This document shows, piece by piece, positions 8,873 through 17,653 of a stretch of 64,000 bases of DNA. Under the pieces are notes generated by a model. That model did no database searches. It was not told where the DNA came from and saw nothing but the letters and a program-made list of their open reading frames with translations. This stretch comes from Hyphomicrobiales bacterium (GTDB taxonomy: Bacteria; Pseudomonadota; Alphaproteobacteria; Rhizobiales; Beijerinckiaceae): the NCBI GenBank assembly GCA_947455995.1, contig CANGQA010000004.1:1-64000 (forward strand), written 5' to 3'. Positions within the stretch are counted from its first letter, which is position 1; every line of letters begins with the position of its first letter. Position numbers and translations under genes: made by a program.

Positions 8873-9751
8873 ATGATTTTGACGGATCGTGTTCCCTATC
8901 AGGCATTGATTGACCGGCCGAAGCTGACGCTGCCGGGCAATGCGCGTGTTGGTTTGTGGATTATTCTCAATGTCGAGGAATGGCGGATTGAAAAGCCGAT
9001 GCCGCGCACGGTGCTGCCGCCGCCGATGGGTGTCCCCCTGTTGCCTGATGTGCCAAACTGGTCATGGCATGAATACGGCATGCGCGCCGGATTCTGGCGT
9101 CAGTTCGAGGCGCTGACATCGCGTTCAATCCCGACAACTTTGGCCATCAACGGGCATGTCTGCAAATCCTATCCGCGAGTGGCTTCGGCTGCCCGCGAGG
9201 CGGGTTTCGAATTTATGGGCCACGGCTATCTGCAGGGTCCGATGCACAAGGTGGAAAACCAGGATGATGCGATTGCCCGCACGGTTGAATCCATCATGCA
9301 ATTTACCGGAAAGCCGCCGCGCTCATGGGAAAGTCCCGGCCTGACGGAGACCGACGAGACACTTGATTTGCTGCGCAAAAACGGCATCGAATATGTCGCA
9401 GATTGGGTCATTGATGATCTGCCGCAAGAAGTCGATACGCCTTATGGGGTGATCACGACCATTCCCTATACAGTCGAGATGAATGACATCGCGGTCTATG
9501 CCTTGCAACAGCATCAGTCCGATGTGTTTTTGAAACGCGGGATTGACCACTTCGACAGGCTCTACCGCGAGGGGGCCGACAATGCGCGTATCATGGCTTT
9601 GTCGATCCACCCCTATATTACGGGTGTGCCACATCGGATCCGGTATCTGGAAGAATTGCTGGACTATATCATCGGTCATGAAGGCGTGGCATTGATGACT
9701 GCCAGTGATATCGGCGACTGGTATCGTCGGGAGATGGAGCAGTACCGCTAA
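8873..9751 (+). CDS. Polysaccharide deacetylase-fold enzyme, PuuE allantoinase-like
   Basis: A 292-residue NodB/polysaccharide-deacetylase-fold protein of the group that includes PuuE-type allantoinase and cyclic-imide or carbamoyl hydrolases rather than true chitin deacetylases. Features seen: WIILNVEEW near residue 25, WHEYGMRAGFWRQFEAL, GHGYLQGPMHKV, PRSWESPGLTETDETLDLL and LSIHPYITGVPHR. The EYGxRAGFWR block matches PuuE-type members. Expected activity is hydrolysis of a cyclic amide or related C-N bond (inference). It follows the alpha/beta hydrolase by 38 bp and precedes the transporter genes, consistent with a nitrogen-containing substrate. Confidence 0.8.
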   Translation: MILTDRVPYQALIDRPKLTLPGNARVGLWIILNVEEWRIEKPMPRTVLPPPMGVPLLPDVPNWSWHEYGMRAGFWRQFEALTSRSIPTTLAINGHVCKSYPRVASAAREAGFEFMGHGYLQGPMHKVENQDDAIARTVESIMQFTGKPPRSWESPGLTETDETLDLLRKNGIEYVADWVIDDLPQEVDTPYGVITTIPYTVEMNDIAVYALQQHQSDVFLKRGIDHFDRLYREGADNARIMALSIHPYITGVPHRIRYLEELLDYIIGHEGVALMTASDIGDWYRREMEQYR

Positions 9752-9835
9752 GAAGAACAATTCACCATAAGAACGGCATAAGTCGTCACGCTGATCACTG
9801 TGTTGGGTTGGAAACGAACAAGGGGCACGATCGCC

Positions 9836-10702
9836 ATGCAGTTTTGGATCATTCAGGGGCTTAACAGCCTTGCGCTGGGGGGGCTGCTGTTTTTGCTCGC
9901 CTCGGGCTTTTCCTTGATTTTTGGTCTGATGCGGATTGCTAATCTGACCCATGGTGCATTTTTTATGCTCGGGGCTTATCTCGGCGCCAATGCAATCCGC
10001 AGCATTGACGGTGTCAATCTCTGGACTGCTGCGGCAGGAACAGGCCTGCTGGTCGCCGCCGCTGGCGGCTTGCTCGAACGCCTCGTCCTGCGGCAATTAT
10101 CAACCAATCCGCTCGGTCAGGTTCTTGTGACCCTGGGCATGTCCTTTATCATTGCCGATGCCTGTCTGATGATTTGGGGCGGTGATCCGATTCCCGTGCC
10201 CACCCCTGCAGATTTGCGCAAGCCTTTGCTGATGTTCGGATTCGCGTTCCCTACCTATCGGGTGGCTGTTGTCGGCTGTGCGATTGTCGCTGCTATCGCC
10301 CTTTACGGATTGCTTGAACGCACCCGCATCGGTGCGATGATCAGGGCTGGTGTGGATGATATGGATATGGCTCGCGCTATCGGTATTCCCGTTTCGGCTT
10401 TGTTTACGGCTGTGTTCTGTCTGGGTGCGGGTATTGCTGGTGCGGGTGGAGTGCTGGGCGGTCCGATAATGTCTGCCTATCCGGGCCTTGATGCCGATAT
10501 GCTGCCTCTGGCCTTGATCGTGGTGATTCTGGGTGGTGTAGGGTCGCTGCTGGGGGCATTTGTCGGCAGCTTCATCATCGGGTTCATCTACACATTTGGC
10601 ATCGCGCTGTTGCCTGATCTGGCCTATGTGATCCTGTTCCTGCCGATGATCGTGGTGATTGCCTTTCGCCCGCAAGGTTTGTTTGGGAGGATTGGGGCAT
10701 GA
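9836..10702 (+). CDS. Branched-chain-type ABC transporter permease, LivH-like
   Basis: Inner-membrane permease of the HAAT (Liv) family, 288 residues with about eight hydrophobic segments. The start is the ATG at 9836 (MQFWIIQGLNSLALGG), which follows AGGGG; a longer frame exists but adds charged residues before the first membrane helix. Typical LivH features are LIFGLMRIANLTHGAFFMLGAY near the N-terminus and LALIVVILGGVGSLLGAFVG near the C-terminus. It overlaps the next permease by ATGA. In this operon the transporter probably imports the pathway substrate, since Liv-type systems often carry aromatic and heterocyclic acids. Confidence 0.9.
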   Translation: MQFWIIQGLNSLALGGLLFLLASGFSLIFGLMRIANLTHGAFFMLGAYLGANAIRSIDGVNLWTAAAGTGLLVAAAGGLLERLVLRQLSTNPLGQVLVTLGMSFIIADACLMIWGGDPIPVPTPADLRKPLLMFGFAFPTYRVAVVGCAIVAAIALYGLLERTRIGAMIRAGVDDMDMARAIGIPVSALFTAVFCLGAGIAGAGGVLGGPIMSAYPGLDADMLPLALIVVILGGVGSLLGAFVGSFIIGFIYTFGIALLPDLAYVILFLPMIVVIAFRPQGLFGRIGA

Positions 10703-11634
10703 AGCGGATTTCTGGATTTTTGTTTCTGGCTTTGCTGTGCGTCTTTCCACTTTTTGCGGGTGACTTCTACATCAATCTTGTCAGCCAGATTCTGATTGCC
10801 GCGATTTTTGCAATGAGCCTGAATCTGCTGGTTGGCTATGGCGGATTAACTTCGCTGGGTCATGCCTCCTTTCTGGGTTTTGCGGCCTATGCCTCGGCAT
10901 GGTCAACCACCCATATGGGATTGGGAGTGGGCACTTCGGCCGTGATTTCTGTTCTTGCAACCATGGTAATGGCCGGTCTGTTCGGCATGATTGCCTTGCG
11001 CGCCACCGGTCTCGGTTTTTTGATGATCACGCTGGCTTTGTCTCAGGTCTTGTGGGGGCTGGCCTATCGTTGGGTTGCAGTGACCAATGGCGATAACGGC
11101 ATGAGCGGGCTGGCCCGTCCCTCGCCGTTCGGCATCTCGCTGGACTCAGGGGCCAATTATTACTGGTTTACGCTGGTGGTCTTTGTGATCGCTTATTGGC
11201 TGATGGCAATATTTGTCGCTTCAGCCTTTGGTTCGGCTTTGCGCGGCACCCGCGATCAGGCGCGCCGCATGTCAGCTTTGGGCCATGACGTCTGGATGAT
11301 CCGCTGGATCACATTCATTTATGCCGGTTTCTGGGGTGCTGTATCCGGTCTGCTCTATGTCTATTACACCAAATATATCCATCCATCCTCGCTGTCCATT
11401 ACCGCTTCGGCGGAAGGTTTGTTGAGCGTGATCGCCGGTGGGTCGGGCACGTTGGGCGGTCCCGTGGTCGGGGCTGCCTTGCTGATCATCCTCAAAAACT
11501 ATGCTTCAGCCTATGTCGAGCGGTGGAACATGCTGTTGGGCTTTGTCTTCTTGTTCATCGTGCTGGTTCTGCCTGAGGGGATCGTTCCGGGGCTGAAACG
11601 TATCTTCTCTCGCCGTCAGGGAGGTCAGTCATGA
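10699..11634 (+). CDS. Branched-chain-type ABC transporter permease, LivM-like
   Basis: Second inner-membrane permease, 311 residues. The LivM hallmark is MSLNLLVGYGGLTSLGHASFLG near residue 40; the segment GTRDQARRMSALGHDVWMIR is the cytoplasmic coupling region that contacts the ATPases. About eight to ten membrane segments are present. The ATGA overlaps with livH-like upstream and livG-like downstream indicate one polycistronic unit with coupled translation. Confidence 0.9.
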   Translation: MKRISGFLFLALLCVFPLFAGDFYINLVSQILIAAIFAMSLNLLVGYGGLTSLGHASFLGFAAYASAWSTTHMGLGVGTSAVISVLATMVMAGLFGMIALRATGLGFLMITLALSQVLWGLAYRWVAVTNGDNGMSGLARPSPFGISLDSGANYYWFTLVVFVIAYWLMAIFVASAFGSALRGTRDQARRMSALGHDVWMIRWITFIYAGFWGAVSGLLYVYYTKYIHPSSLSITASAEGLLSVIAGGSGTLGGPVVGAALLIILKNYASAYVERWNMLLGFVFLFIVLVLPEGIVPGLKRIFSRRQGGQS

Positions 11635-12380
11635 GTGCTTCTGTTCCTGCTCTGGAGATTATCAATCTCAAGAAATTTTTCGGCGGTCTGCCTGCGACAC
11701 AGGATGTAAATCTGCAGGTCATGCCTGGAGAACGGCGTTTGATCATCGGCCCCAATGGCGCGGGTAAAACCACGTTGTTCAACCAGATCACCGGGGATTT
11801 TCTTCCAACATCCGGCCAGATCAAGCTGTTCGGAACCGACATTACCCGTTTGAAGCCGCATGAGCGGGCGCATATGGGCCTGTCGCGCACCTATCAGATC
11901 ATCACGCTGTTTGCCAAGGATACGCTGGTGCACAATGTGACACTGGGTCTGTTGGGTCTGTCTCCGGCGCGTTGGAACCTGTTCAAGCCGCTTGGCCACT
12001 ACCAGGAGATGGAGGTCGAGGCGCGGCGGGTGCTTGGTCTTGTCGGTCTCGGGTCAATGGCTGACCGGTTGGTGTCCGAAATCGCCTATGGCCAGAAACG
12101 GCGCGTCGAAATCGCGATGGCGATGGCGCAAAAGCCGAAACTGCTGTTGTTGGACGAACCGCTGGCGGGCCTGTCCGCCGAGGAGCGCACCACCATCAAG
12201 GAACTGATTGCGGCCATTCCCAAAGAAACCACACTCGTCATGATCGAACATGACATGGATACCGCGCTTGATCTCGCGGAGACAGTGACGCTGTTGCATT
12301 ATGGCAAGGTGATTGTAGATGGACAGCGTGATGCTGTGATCGCCGATGAAAAGACGCGGGAGGTGTATCTTGGCCACTGA
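11631..12380 (+). CDS. Branched-chain-type ABC transporter ATPase, LivG-like
   Basis: ATP-binding subunit of 249 residues. Walker A is GPNGAGKTT, the signature region IAYGQKRRVEIAMAMA (a degenerate LSGGQ, as is usual for LivG), Walker B LLLLDEPLAGLS, and the H-loop histidine lies in VMIEHDMD. The start overlaps the livM-like stop (ATGA). The 3' end overlaps the next ATPase gene by 11 bp. Confidence 0.92.
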   Translation: MSASVPALEIINLKKFFGGLPATQDVNLQVMPGERRLIIGPNGAGKTTLFNQITGDFLPTSGQIKLFGTDITRLKPHERAHMGLSRTYQIITLFAKDTLVHNVTLGLLGLSPARWNLFKPLGHYQEMEVEARRVLGLVGLGSMADRLVSEIAYGQKRRVEIAMAMAQKPKLLLLDEPLAGLSAEERTTIKELIAAIPKETTLVMIEHDMDTALDLAETVTLLHYGKVIVDGQRDAVIADEKTREVYLGH

Positions 12381-13095
12381 AGCGCTAAAAATCGAACATA
12401 TCGATGCCTTTTATGGTGACAGCCACGTGCTGCATGGGCTCTCTCTGTCATTGAAAGAAGGGCAGGTTCTGGCTTTGTTGGGGCGCAACGGGGCAGGTAA
12501 AACCACCTGTATTTCCTCGATCATGGGGCTCGTGGCACCGCGCAACGGCACAATATCTTTGTTTGGCGAGACCATCAGCGGATTGCCTCCGGAGACAATT
12601 TCTCGCACAGGTGTTGGTCTGGTGCCGCAGGGACGGCGGATTTTTCCGTCGCTGACGGTGAAAGAAAATCTGGTGATTGCGCGCCAACGTGAAAGCAATG
12701 ATTCAAAATCATGGAATCTAGAGCGCATCTTCACTCTGTTCCCCCGTCTGGAAGAACGCCAGCAGCAATTGGCCGGATCTTTGTCGGGGGGCGAACAGCA
12801 GATGCTGGCTCTTGGTCGCGCTTTGATGGGAAATCCGCGCGTGCTTTTGCTGGACGAACCATCGGAAGGATTAGCGCCGTTGATCGTTGCCGAAGTCGGG
12901 CGCACCATCGCCTTGCTGAAGCAGGAGGGTCAGTCGATCATTCTGGTCGAGCAGAACAGCAATCTCGCGCTGTCTTTGGCCGATCACGTGGTGATCCTCA
13001 ATACCGGACGCGTGGTGTTTTCAGGGCCAACCTCCGAGGTTGTCGGCAATGATACACTGATTACCCAGCATCTCGGCATTTTTCACGGTCACTGA
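12370..13095 (+). CDS. Branched-chain-type ABC transporter ATPase, LivF-like (TTG start)
   Basis: Second ATPase of the transporter. I place the start at TTG 12370, which has GGAGGTG at 12359-12365 and gives the normal LivF beginning (ATEALKIEHIDAFYGDSHVLHG), 241 residues; an in-frame ATG at 12346 lies inside livG and adds an odd basic tail. Walker A GRNGAGKTT, signature LSGGEQQMLALGRAL, Walker B LLLDEPSEGLAP and the switch histidine region VEQNSNLAL follow. No solute-binding-protein gene follows: the next gene is the iron-sulfur subunit, one base after the stop. Confidence 0.9.
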   Translation: MATEALKIEHIDAFYGDSHVLHGLSLSLKEGQVLALLGRNGAGKTTCISSIMGLVAPRNGTISLFGETISGLPPETISRTGVGLVPQGRRIFPSLTVKENLVIARQRESNDSKSWNLERIFTLFPRLEERQQQLAGSLSGGEQQMLALGRALMGNPRVLLLDEPSEGLAPLIVAEVGRTIALLKQEGQSIILVEQNSNLALSLADHVVILNTGRVVFSGPTSEVVGNDTLITQHLGIFHGH

Positions 13096-13096
13096 C

Positions 13097-13606
13097 ATGG
13101 TCACGACACAGACATCAGGCATTGGCGTTCAGAGCCAGAATCTCATTATCAATGGCACCGAGGTGAATCTGTCGGTCGACGGCGAGATGCCATTGCTCAG
13201 TGTGCTGCGTGACCGGATGGATTTGAAAGGGAGCCGGATTGGCTGCACCGAGGGCTATTGCGGGGCTTGCACGGTGTTGGTCGACGGCAAGCCCGTCCAA
13301 TCGTGCAATACGCCGGTCTGGTCGGTGACAGGCAAGGCTGTAACAACCATCGAGGCCGTCGACAGGCATCCGGTCCTTGCTGAGGTGCAAAGGGTGTTCA
13401 TCGGTCTTCAGGCGGCTCAATGTGGCTATTGCACCAATGGCATCATGATGACGCTCGCCGGGCTCTTGAGCCAGTCTCCACGTCCCGATCGCGCCCACAT
13501 CGTTGCCCATCTCGACGAACGGCATTTGTGCCGGTGCGGGGTTCATGCCCGGGTGTTGAAAGCGATTGATCAATTGCTGTCCCATTCCGAAAGGGCATCA
13601 GCATGA
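13097..13606 (+). CDS. Mo hydroxylase small subunit, two [2Fe-2S] clusters
   Basis: Electron-transfer subunit (169 residues) of a xanthine-oxidase-family molybdenum hydroxylase. The plant-type ferredoxin cluster ligands are C50, C55, C58 and C70; the C-terminal helical-domain cluster ligands are C109, C112, C145 and C147. All eight are present. The arrangement small subunit then large subunit, without a FAD subunit, matches isoquinoline 1-oxidoreductase (IorAB) and nicotinate dehydrogenase-type enzymes, which pass electrons to cytochromes or quinone rather than NAD. It starts one base after the livF-like stop and overlaps the large subunit by ATGA. Confidence 0.92.
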   Translation: MVTTQTSGIGVQSQNLIINGTEVNLSVDGEMPLLSVLRDRMDLKGSRIGCTEGYCGACTVLVDGKPVQSCNTPVWSVTGKAVTTIEAVDRHPVLAEVQRVFIGLQAAQCGYCTNGIMMTLAGLLSQSPRPDRAHIVAHLDERHLCRCGVHARVLKAIDQLLSHSERASA

Positions 13607-15705
13607 GCGGGTGTCCAGCCAATTTAAAAGCCAATCCGCTGTTGTCACGCTGGTTCCGATTGGATCAACAGCCCGTGGTGGGGGTTCGGTCAGGCAAGGT
13701 TGAATTAGGACAAGGCGTCAGCACCGCTTTGGCGATGATTGCGGCAACCGAATTGGGCCTGGACATCGACCAGATTGATATTCTGCCCGCTGATACAGCC
13801 CATGGTCCGGATGAGGGCTATACTGCAGGCAGTTTTTCCGTCGAGCATGGTGGTGCGGCGATCCGCTGGGCTGCAGCGCAGGTCCGCGAGCTGGCCGCAC
13901 AAGCGGCTGCTACGGTTTTGGGTGCCCGCGCCGATCAGTTGGTGGTCGAAGCTGGGCAGTTCCGGCGCCCCGGCCATAACGAGGGCGTTACCTATTGGCA
14001 TTTGCACGACCGGATCAATCTTGATGTGTCTGCGCTGGACTTGGCTGCCCCCGTTTTGCATGGCGGTACCATTGACAATGCGCAGATGCAGAGACCCGAT
14101 CTGATTGGCAAATTGTCCGGTGCCGGTTTCATCCAGGATATGACATGGCCTGATCTGCTGCACGGTCGCGTGCTGCGTCCCGATCATCCGCAAGATAGGC
14201 TGATGACCTGTGACGAAGCCTCTGCCAGAGCGCTTCCCGGTGTGGTTGCTGTGGTGCGCGATGGTCATTTTGCCGGAGTCGTGGCGCACAGTGACGAGGT
14301 GGCCCTTGCCGCCATTGCCCTTTTGCGCCGCTCGGCGCAATGGGAACGCGGGGCCGCCCTCCCCGTCGATGACGGGTTAAACGGATGGATGGATCATGCT
14401 ACCCCCGTTTCCACTTGTTTTCTGGATGAGGCGCAACCGGAAAAGGATTGCCCTATCCAGCATGCCGCGCGTTATTCGCGCCCTTTCATTGCCCATGCGT
14501 CCATCGGTCCGGCTTGTGCGGTTGCCTATTGGCATGACGGGCAGTTGCAAGTCTGGTCGCATTCCCAGGGCATTTATCCGCTGCGACGCCAGCTTGCCCG
14601 GACCTTCGGATTGGAAGCTGAACACGTCAATGTCACCCACGCACATGGTGCCGGGTGCTACGGGCATAATGGTGCCGATGATGTGGTACTCGATGCGGCT
14701 TTGCTGGCCCGATCAGTCAAGGCTCCTGTCATGTGTCTTTGGACCCGCGCGGATGAACTGAGCTGGTCGCCGTTCGGGGCAGCAATGCGCATGGAACTGT
14801 CTGCCGGATTGGACGCGAATGGACAGATCTTGGTCTGGAATCATGCGGTCTGGAGCCCAACACATCTGGCGCGTCCGGGTTTTGGCGATGGTGTCAATTT
14901 GCTTGCGGCGGGTGATCTTGCAAAGCCGCATGCGCGCCCGCCTTTGGCTGATGCCCCACGCCCGCAAGGTGGCGGGGATCGCAATGCCGTCCCTCTCTAT
15001 GATGTGGGTGCGCGCAAGATAACACACCATCTGTTGCCGCAAGGCCCGTTGCGCAGCTCCGCACTGAGAGCCTTAGGGGCACATGCCAATGTGTTTGCCA
15101 TCGAAAGCTTTATGGATGAATTGGCCGGATTGGCCGGACGCGATCCGCTCGAATTCCGCATGGCGCATCTGTCGGAACCGCGCGGGCGGGCAGTCATTGA
15201 AGCCGTGGCCAAAGCTGCGGATTGGACCGTGAATGCGCCAGGTGGCGAAGGACACGGCCGTGGGCTTGGCTTTGCCCGATATAAGAACCTGGGGGCTTAC
15301 TGCGCGGTTGTGGCCGAGGTTGAGGTCGCAGAAACAGTGCGGCTTGTGAAAGTAACAGCTGCGGTTGATGCGGGCGAGGTGATCCATCGCGATGGGCTGT
15401 TGAACCAGATCGAAGGCGGGATCATCCAAGCAGCCAGCTGGACATTGAAAGAGGCGGCGGGCTGGACACAGGACGGTTTCAAGACCCGCTCATGGGCCGA
15501 TTATCCGATCCTGAATTTCAGCGAAATTCCAGCCATCAATATTGTATTGGTCGCTCCTGAAGGGGCGGCTTCGCTGGGTGGTGGCGAATGTGCAGCCGGG
15601 CCTGTTGCTGCCGCAATCGGCAATGCAGTGGCTCACGCTTTAGGCGTAAGGGTGCGCGACATGCCTTTGACACCCGAGCGGATTACTCAAGCGATTCACG
15701 CGTAA
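13603..15705 (+). CDS. Mo hydroxylase large (molybdopterin) subunit, IorB-like
   Basis: Catalytic subunit (700 residues) carrying the molybdopterin cofactor; the family hydroxylates carbon next to a ring nitrogen, or aldehydes, using water. The N-terminal block SGKVELGQGVSTALAMIAATEL, then GSFSVEHGG, follows the IorB pattern, and the conserved catalytic glutamate is E662 in LGGGECAAGP near the C-terminus. It lacks the twin-arginine leader that many IorB proteins carry (it starts SGCPANLKANPLLSRWFRLD), so it is probably cytoplasmic. No cytochrome or FAD partner is adjacent, so the electron acceptor is open. Substrate inference: a heterocycle imported by the Liv-type system. Confidence 0.88.
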   Translation: MSGCPANLKANPLLSRWFRLDQQPVVGVRSGKVELGQGVSTALAMIAATELGLDIDQIDILPADTAHGPDEGYTAGSFSVEHGGAAIRWAAAQVRELAAQAAATVLGARADQLVVEAGQFRRPGHNEGVTYWHLHDRINLDVSALDLAAPVLHGGTIDNAQMQRPDLIGKLSGAGFIQDMTWPDLLHGRVLRPDHPQDRLMTCDEASARALPGVVAVVRDGHFAGVVAHSDEVALAAIALLRRSAQWERGAALPVDDGLNGWMDHATPVSTCFLDEAQPEKDCPIQHAARYSRPFIAHASIGPACAVAYWHDGQLQVWSHSQGIYPLRRQLARTFGLEAEHVNVTHAHGAGCYGHNGADDVVLDAALLARSVKAPVMCLWTRADELSWSPFGAAMRMELSAGLDANGQILVWNHAVWSPTHLARPGFGDGVNLLAAGDLAKPHARPPLADAPRPQGGGDRNAVPLYDVGARKITHHLLPQGPLRSSALRALGAHANVFAIESFMDELAGLAGRDPLEFRMAHLSEPRGRAVIEAVAKAADWTVNAPGGEGHGRGLGFARYKNLGAYCAVVAEVEVAETVRLVKVTAAVDAGEVIHRDGLLNQIEGGIIQAASWTLKEAAGWTQDGFKTRSWADYPILNFSEIPAINIVLVAPEGAASLGGGECAAGPVAAAIGNAVAHALGVRVRDMPLTPERITQAIHA

Positions 15706-15721
15706 CAATCGAGGTCATGAA

Positions 15722-16603
15722 ATGAATATTGGTGTTTGTGGAATGGGTCGTATGGGGGCTGCCATGGCGCAGCGTCTGATCGGTGTTGGTCATTCTGTCT
15801 GGGTCTGGAACCGCGATGCCGCCAAAACCGAGCCTCTGGTTGCCCTTGGGGCCAAAGCGGCCAAGACGCCGCAGGAGGTGGCCGCTCATTGCGACATCAT
15901 CATCACCATGCTGTTGAACGACAAAGCCATCGACACGGTGTTGCGCGGCGATCACGGACTTTTATCGGCTGATCTGGCTGGCAAGCTGGTGATCGAGATG
16001 AGCACGGTTCTGCCGGAAGTGCAGGAGGCTGCAGCCCGTGATGTGACGGCAAAAGGCGGGCATTACGTCGAATGTCCGGTGGGTGGCACAGTAGGTCCGG
16101 CGCGCGAAGGCAAGTTGTTCGGCCTGTGCGGAGGCTCCGATGCGGATGTGGCGCGCGCCCATCCTGTGCTCGAACAGTTGTGCCGCCGGATTGAACATGT
16201 TGGCCCTGTCGGTTCCGGTGCCAAGATGAAGCTGGCGGTCAATCTGCCTTTGCTGGTCTATTGGCAGGCTTTGGGCGAGGCCCTGTCTTTGTGCGGTCCG
16301 CTGAACCTGCCACCAGAGCGGGTCATAGACATTTTATCCGACACGTCGGGTACGCCAACCGCCATGAAAGGGCGTGGTCCCGACATTGCCAAATTGCTTG
16401 GCGGCCAACCGACCGGCGCACCCGCTTTCGATGTGTCTGCAGCCAAGAAAGACCTGTCAACCATGGCGGCCTTTGCCAAAATTCTTGGTGTCGAGGTCCC
16501 TGTTGTCGAGGCTGCAATCGGGGGTTATACCGCAGCCGAGCAGGCGGGTTTCTCGGCCGCAGACCCGATCAATCTGCCGGTGTTCTGGTCCCGCAAGCAT
16601 TAA
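15722..16603 (+). CDS. NAD(P)-dependent beta-hydroxyacid dehydrogenase (HIBADH family), paralogue 2
   Basis: A 293-residue member of the same family as the genes at 4968 and 54009. The Rossmann motif is GMGRMG at 7-12; the substrate-binding loop is ECPVGGTVGPAREGKL (from 117); catalytic K170 with N174 lies in AKMKLAVNLP. The C-terminal domain is complete. It is 16 bp after the Mo hydroxylase and 13 bp before the Gfo/Idh gene, within the operon, so it likely reduces or oxidises a semialdehyde or hydroxy acid of the pathway (inference). Confidence 0.88.
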   Translation: MNIGVCGMGRMGAAMAQRLIGVGHSVWVWNRDAAKTEPLVALGAKAAKTPQEVAAHCDIIITMLLNDKAIDTVLRGDHGLLSADLAGKLVIEMSTVLPEVQEAAARDVTAKGGHYVECPVGGTVGPAREGKLFGLCGGSDADVARAHPVLEQLCRRIEHVGPVGSGAKMKLAVNLPLLVYWQALGEALSLCGPLNLPPERVIDILSDTSGTPTAMKGRGPDIAKLLGGQPTGAPAFDVSAAKKDLSTMAAFAKILGVEVPVVEAAIGGYTAAEQAGFSAADPINLPVFWSRKH

Positions 16604-16616
16604 GGAAACACACACG

Positions 16617-17606
16617 ATGATCAAAGCCGCCATTATCGGATTGGGCTGGTGGGGTCGCACCATCGCTCGTGATCTTGCCGACAGTATCGTGATCCGCCCG
16701 GTTCTGGGGATTGATCCGGATCAGATAGGCCGTGACTTTGCTTCGGGCCAGGGGCTGGCCGTGTCGGCCCGTTTCGAGGATGCGCTGGAACGTGCCGATA
16801 TTGATGCGGTCATTCTATGCTCCCCGCATAAACACCATGCCGCTCAGATCAAGGCGGCTGCGGCTGCGGGCAAGCATGTTTTCTGCGAAAAGCCGTTGTG
16901 CACCCGCGCCGATGATGTGGAAGAGGCCGTTGCTGCTGTCCGCAAGGCCGGTGTGAAGCTGGGTATCGGACACGAGCGGCGGTTTGAACCGGCGGTGATC
17001 GAAATGCGCAAGCGGTTTGCCTCCGGCGAATTCGGCACCAGTCTGTTGCTCGAAGGCAATTTTTCACAAGACAAGTTTTTTGCCCTGCCACCTGATAATT
17101 GGCGGCTTTCCCCGGTGGAAGCGCCTGTGGGCCCCTTGTCGGCAACCGGTATCCATCTGGTTGATTTGTCGATTGGCATTTTCGGCCAACCCAAGGAAGT
17201 CTGGGCAAGACTTGCCACCCGTGGCAGTACTTTTGGCAATGGCGATACGTTGTCGATCACCCTCGGCTTTGAAAGCGGGGCAACGGCGATGATTACGGCG
17301 ATTTTGGCCACACCCTTTGTCGGCCGTCTGGCATTGTTCGGCTCACAAGGCTGGATGGAAATCCGCGACCGCACCCATCCCGAAAAGCCGACAGGGTGGG
17401 ACGTGACCACGGTGCATCGCGGTGAAAGTCCTGTCACTACGTTCTACCCGCCCCATCCGGCGGTGCGTGACAATCTTGAGGCCTTTGCGCGTGCTGCTGC
17501 AGGCGGCGAGGCCTATCCGGTTTCTCTCGACGAGATGGTCGCCAATGTGCGCAGCTTCGAGGCGATTACCAGATCAGCAGCGAGCGGACGGATCGAAACC
17601 GTCTGA
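16617..17606 (+). CDS. Gfo/Idh/MocA family oxidoreductase
   Basis: A 329-residue NAD(P)-dependent dehydrogenase of the glucose-fructose/inositol dehydrogenase family. The N-terminal Rossmann fold is KAAIIGLGWWGRTIARDL, the family's Cys-Glu-Lys-Pro block appears as HVFCEKPL near residue 89, and the C-terminal alpha/beta domain has LSATGIHLVDLSIGIFGQP. The start at 16617 is chosen because upstream in-frame sequence overlaps the previous gene by 230 bp and is not family-like. Members act on sugars, inositols, and a few reduce aromatic-derived aldehydes or pyrroline-like compounds; the substrate is unknown here. Confidence 0.88.
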   Translation: MIKAAIIGLGWWGRTIARDLADSIVIRPVLGIDPDQIGRDFASGQGLAVSARFEDALERADIDAVILCSPHKHHAAQIKAAAAAGKHVFCEKPLCTRADDVEEAVAAVRKAGVKLGIGHERRFEPAVIEMRKRFASGEFGTSLLLEGNFSQDKFFALPPDNWRLSPVEAPVGPLSATGIHLVDLSIGIFGQPKEVWARLATRGSTFGNGDTLSITLGFESGATAMITAILATPFVGRLALFGSQGWMEIRDRTHPEKPTGWDVTTVHRGESPVTTFYPPHPAVRDNLEAFARAAAGGEAYPVSLDEMVANVRSFEAITRSAASGRIETV

Positions 17607-17653
17607 TGTTTTCTCCCTTTATCTTTTAACCCACTATTGGAGTGATCGAGACT

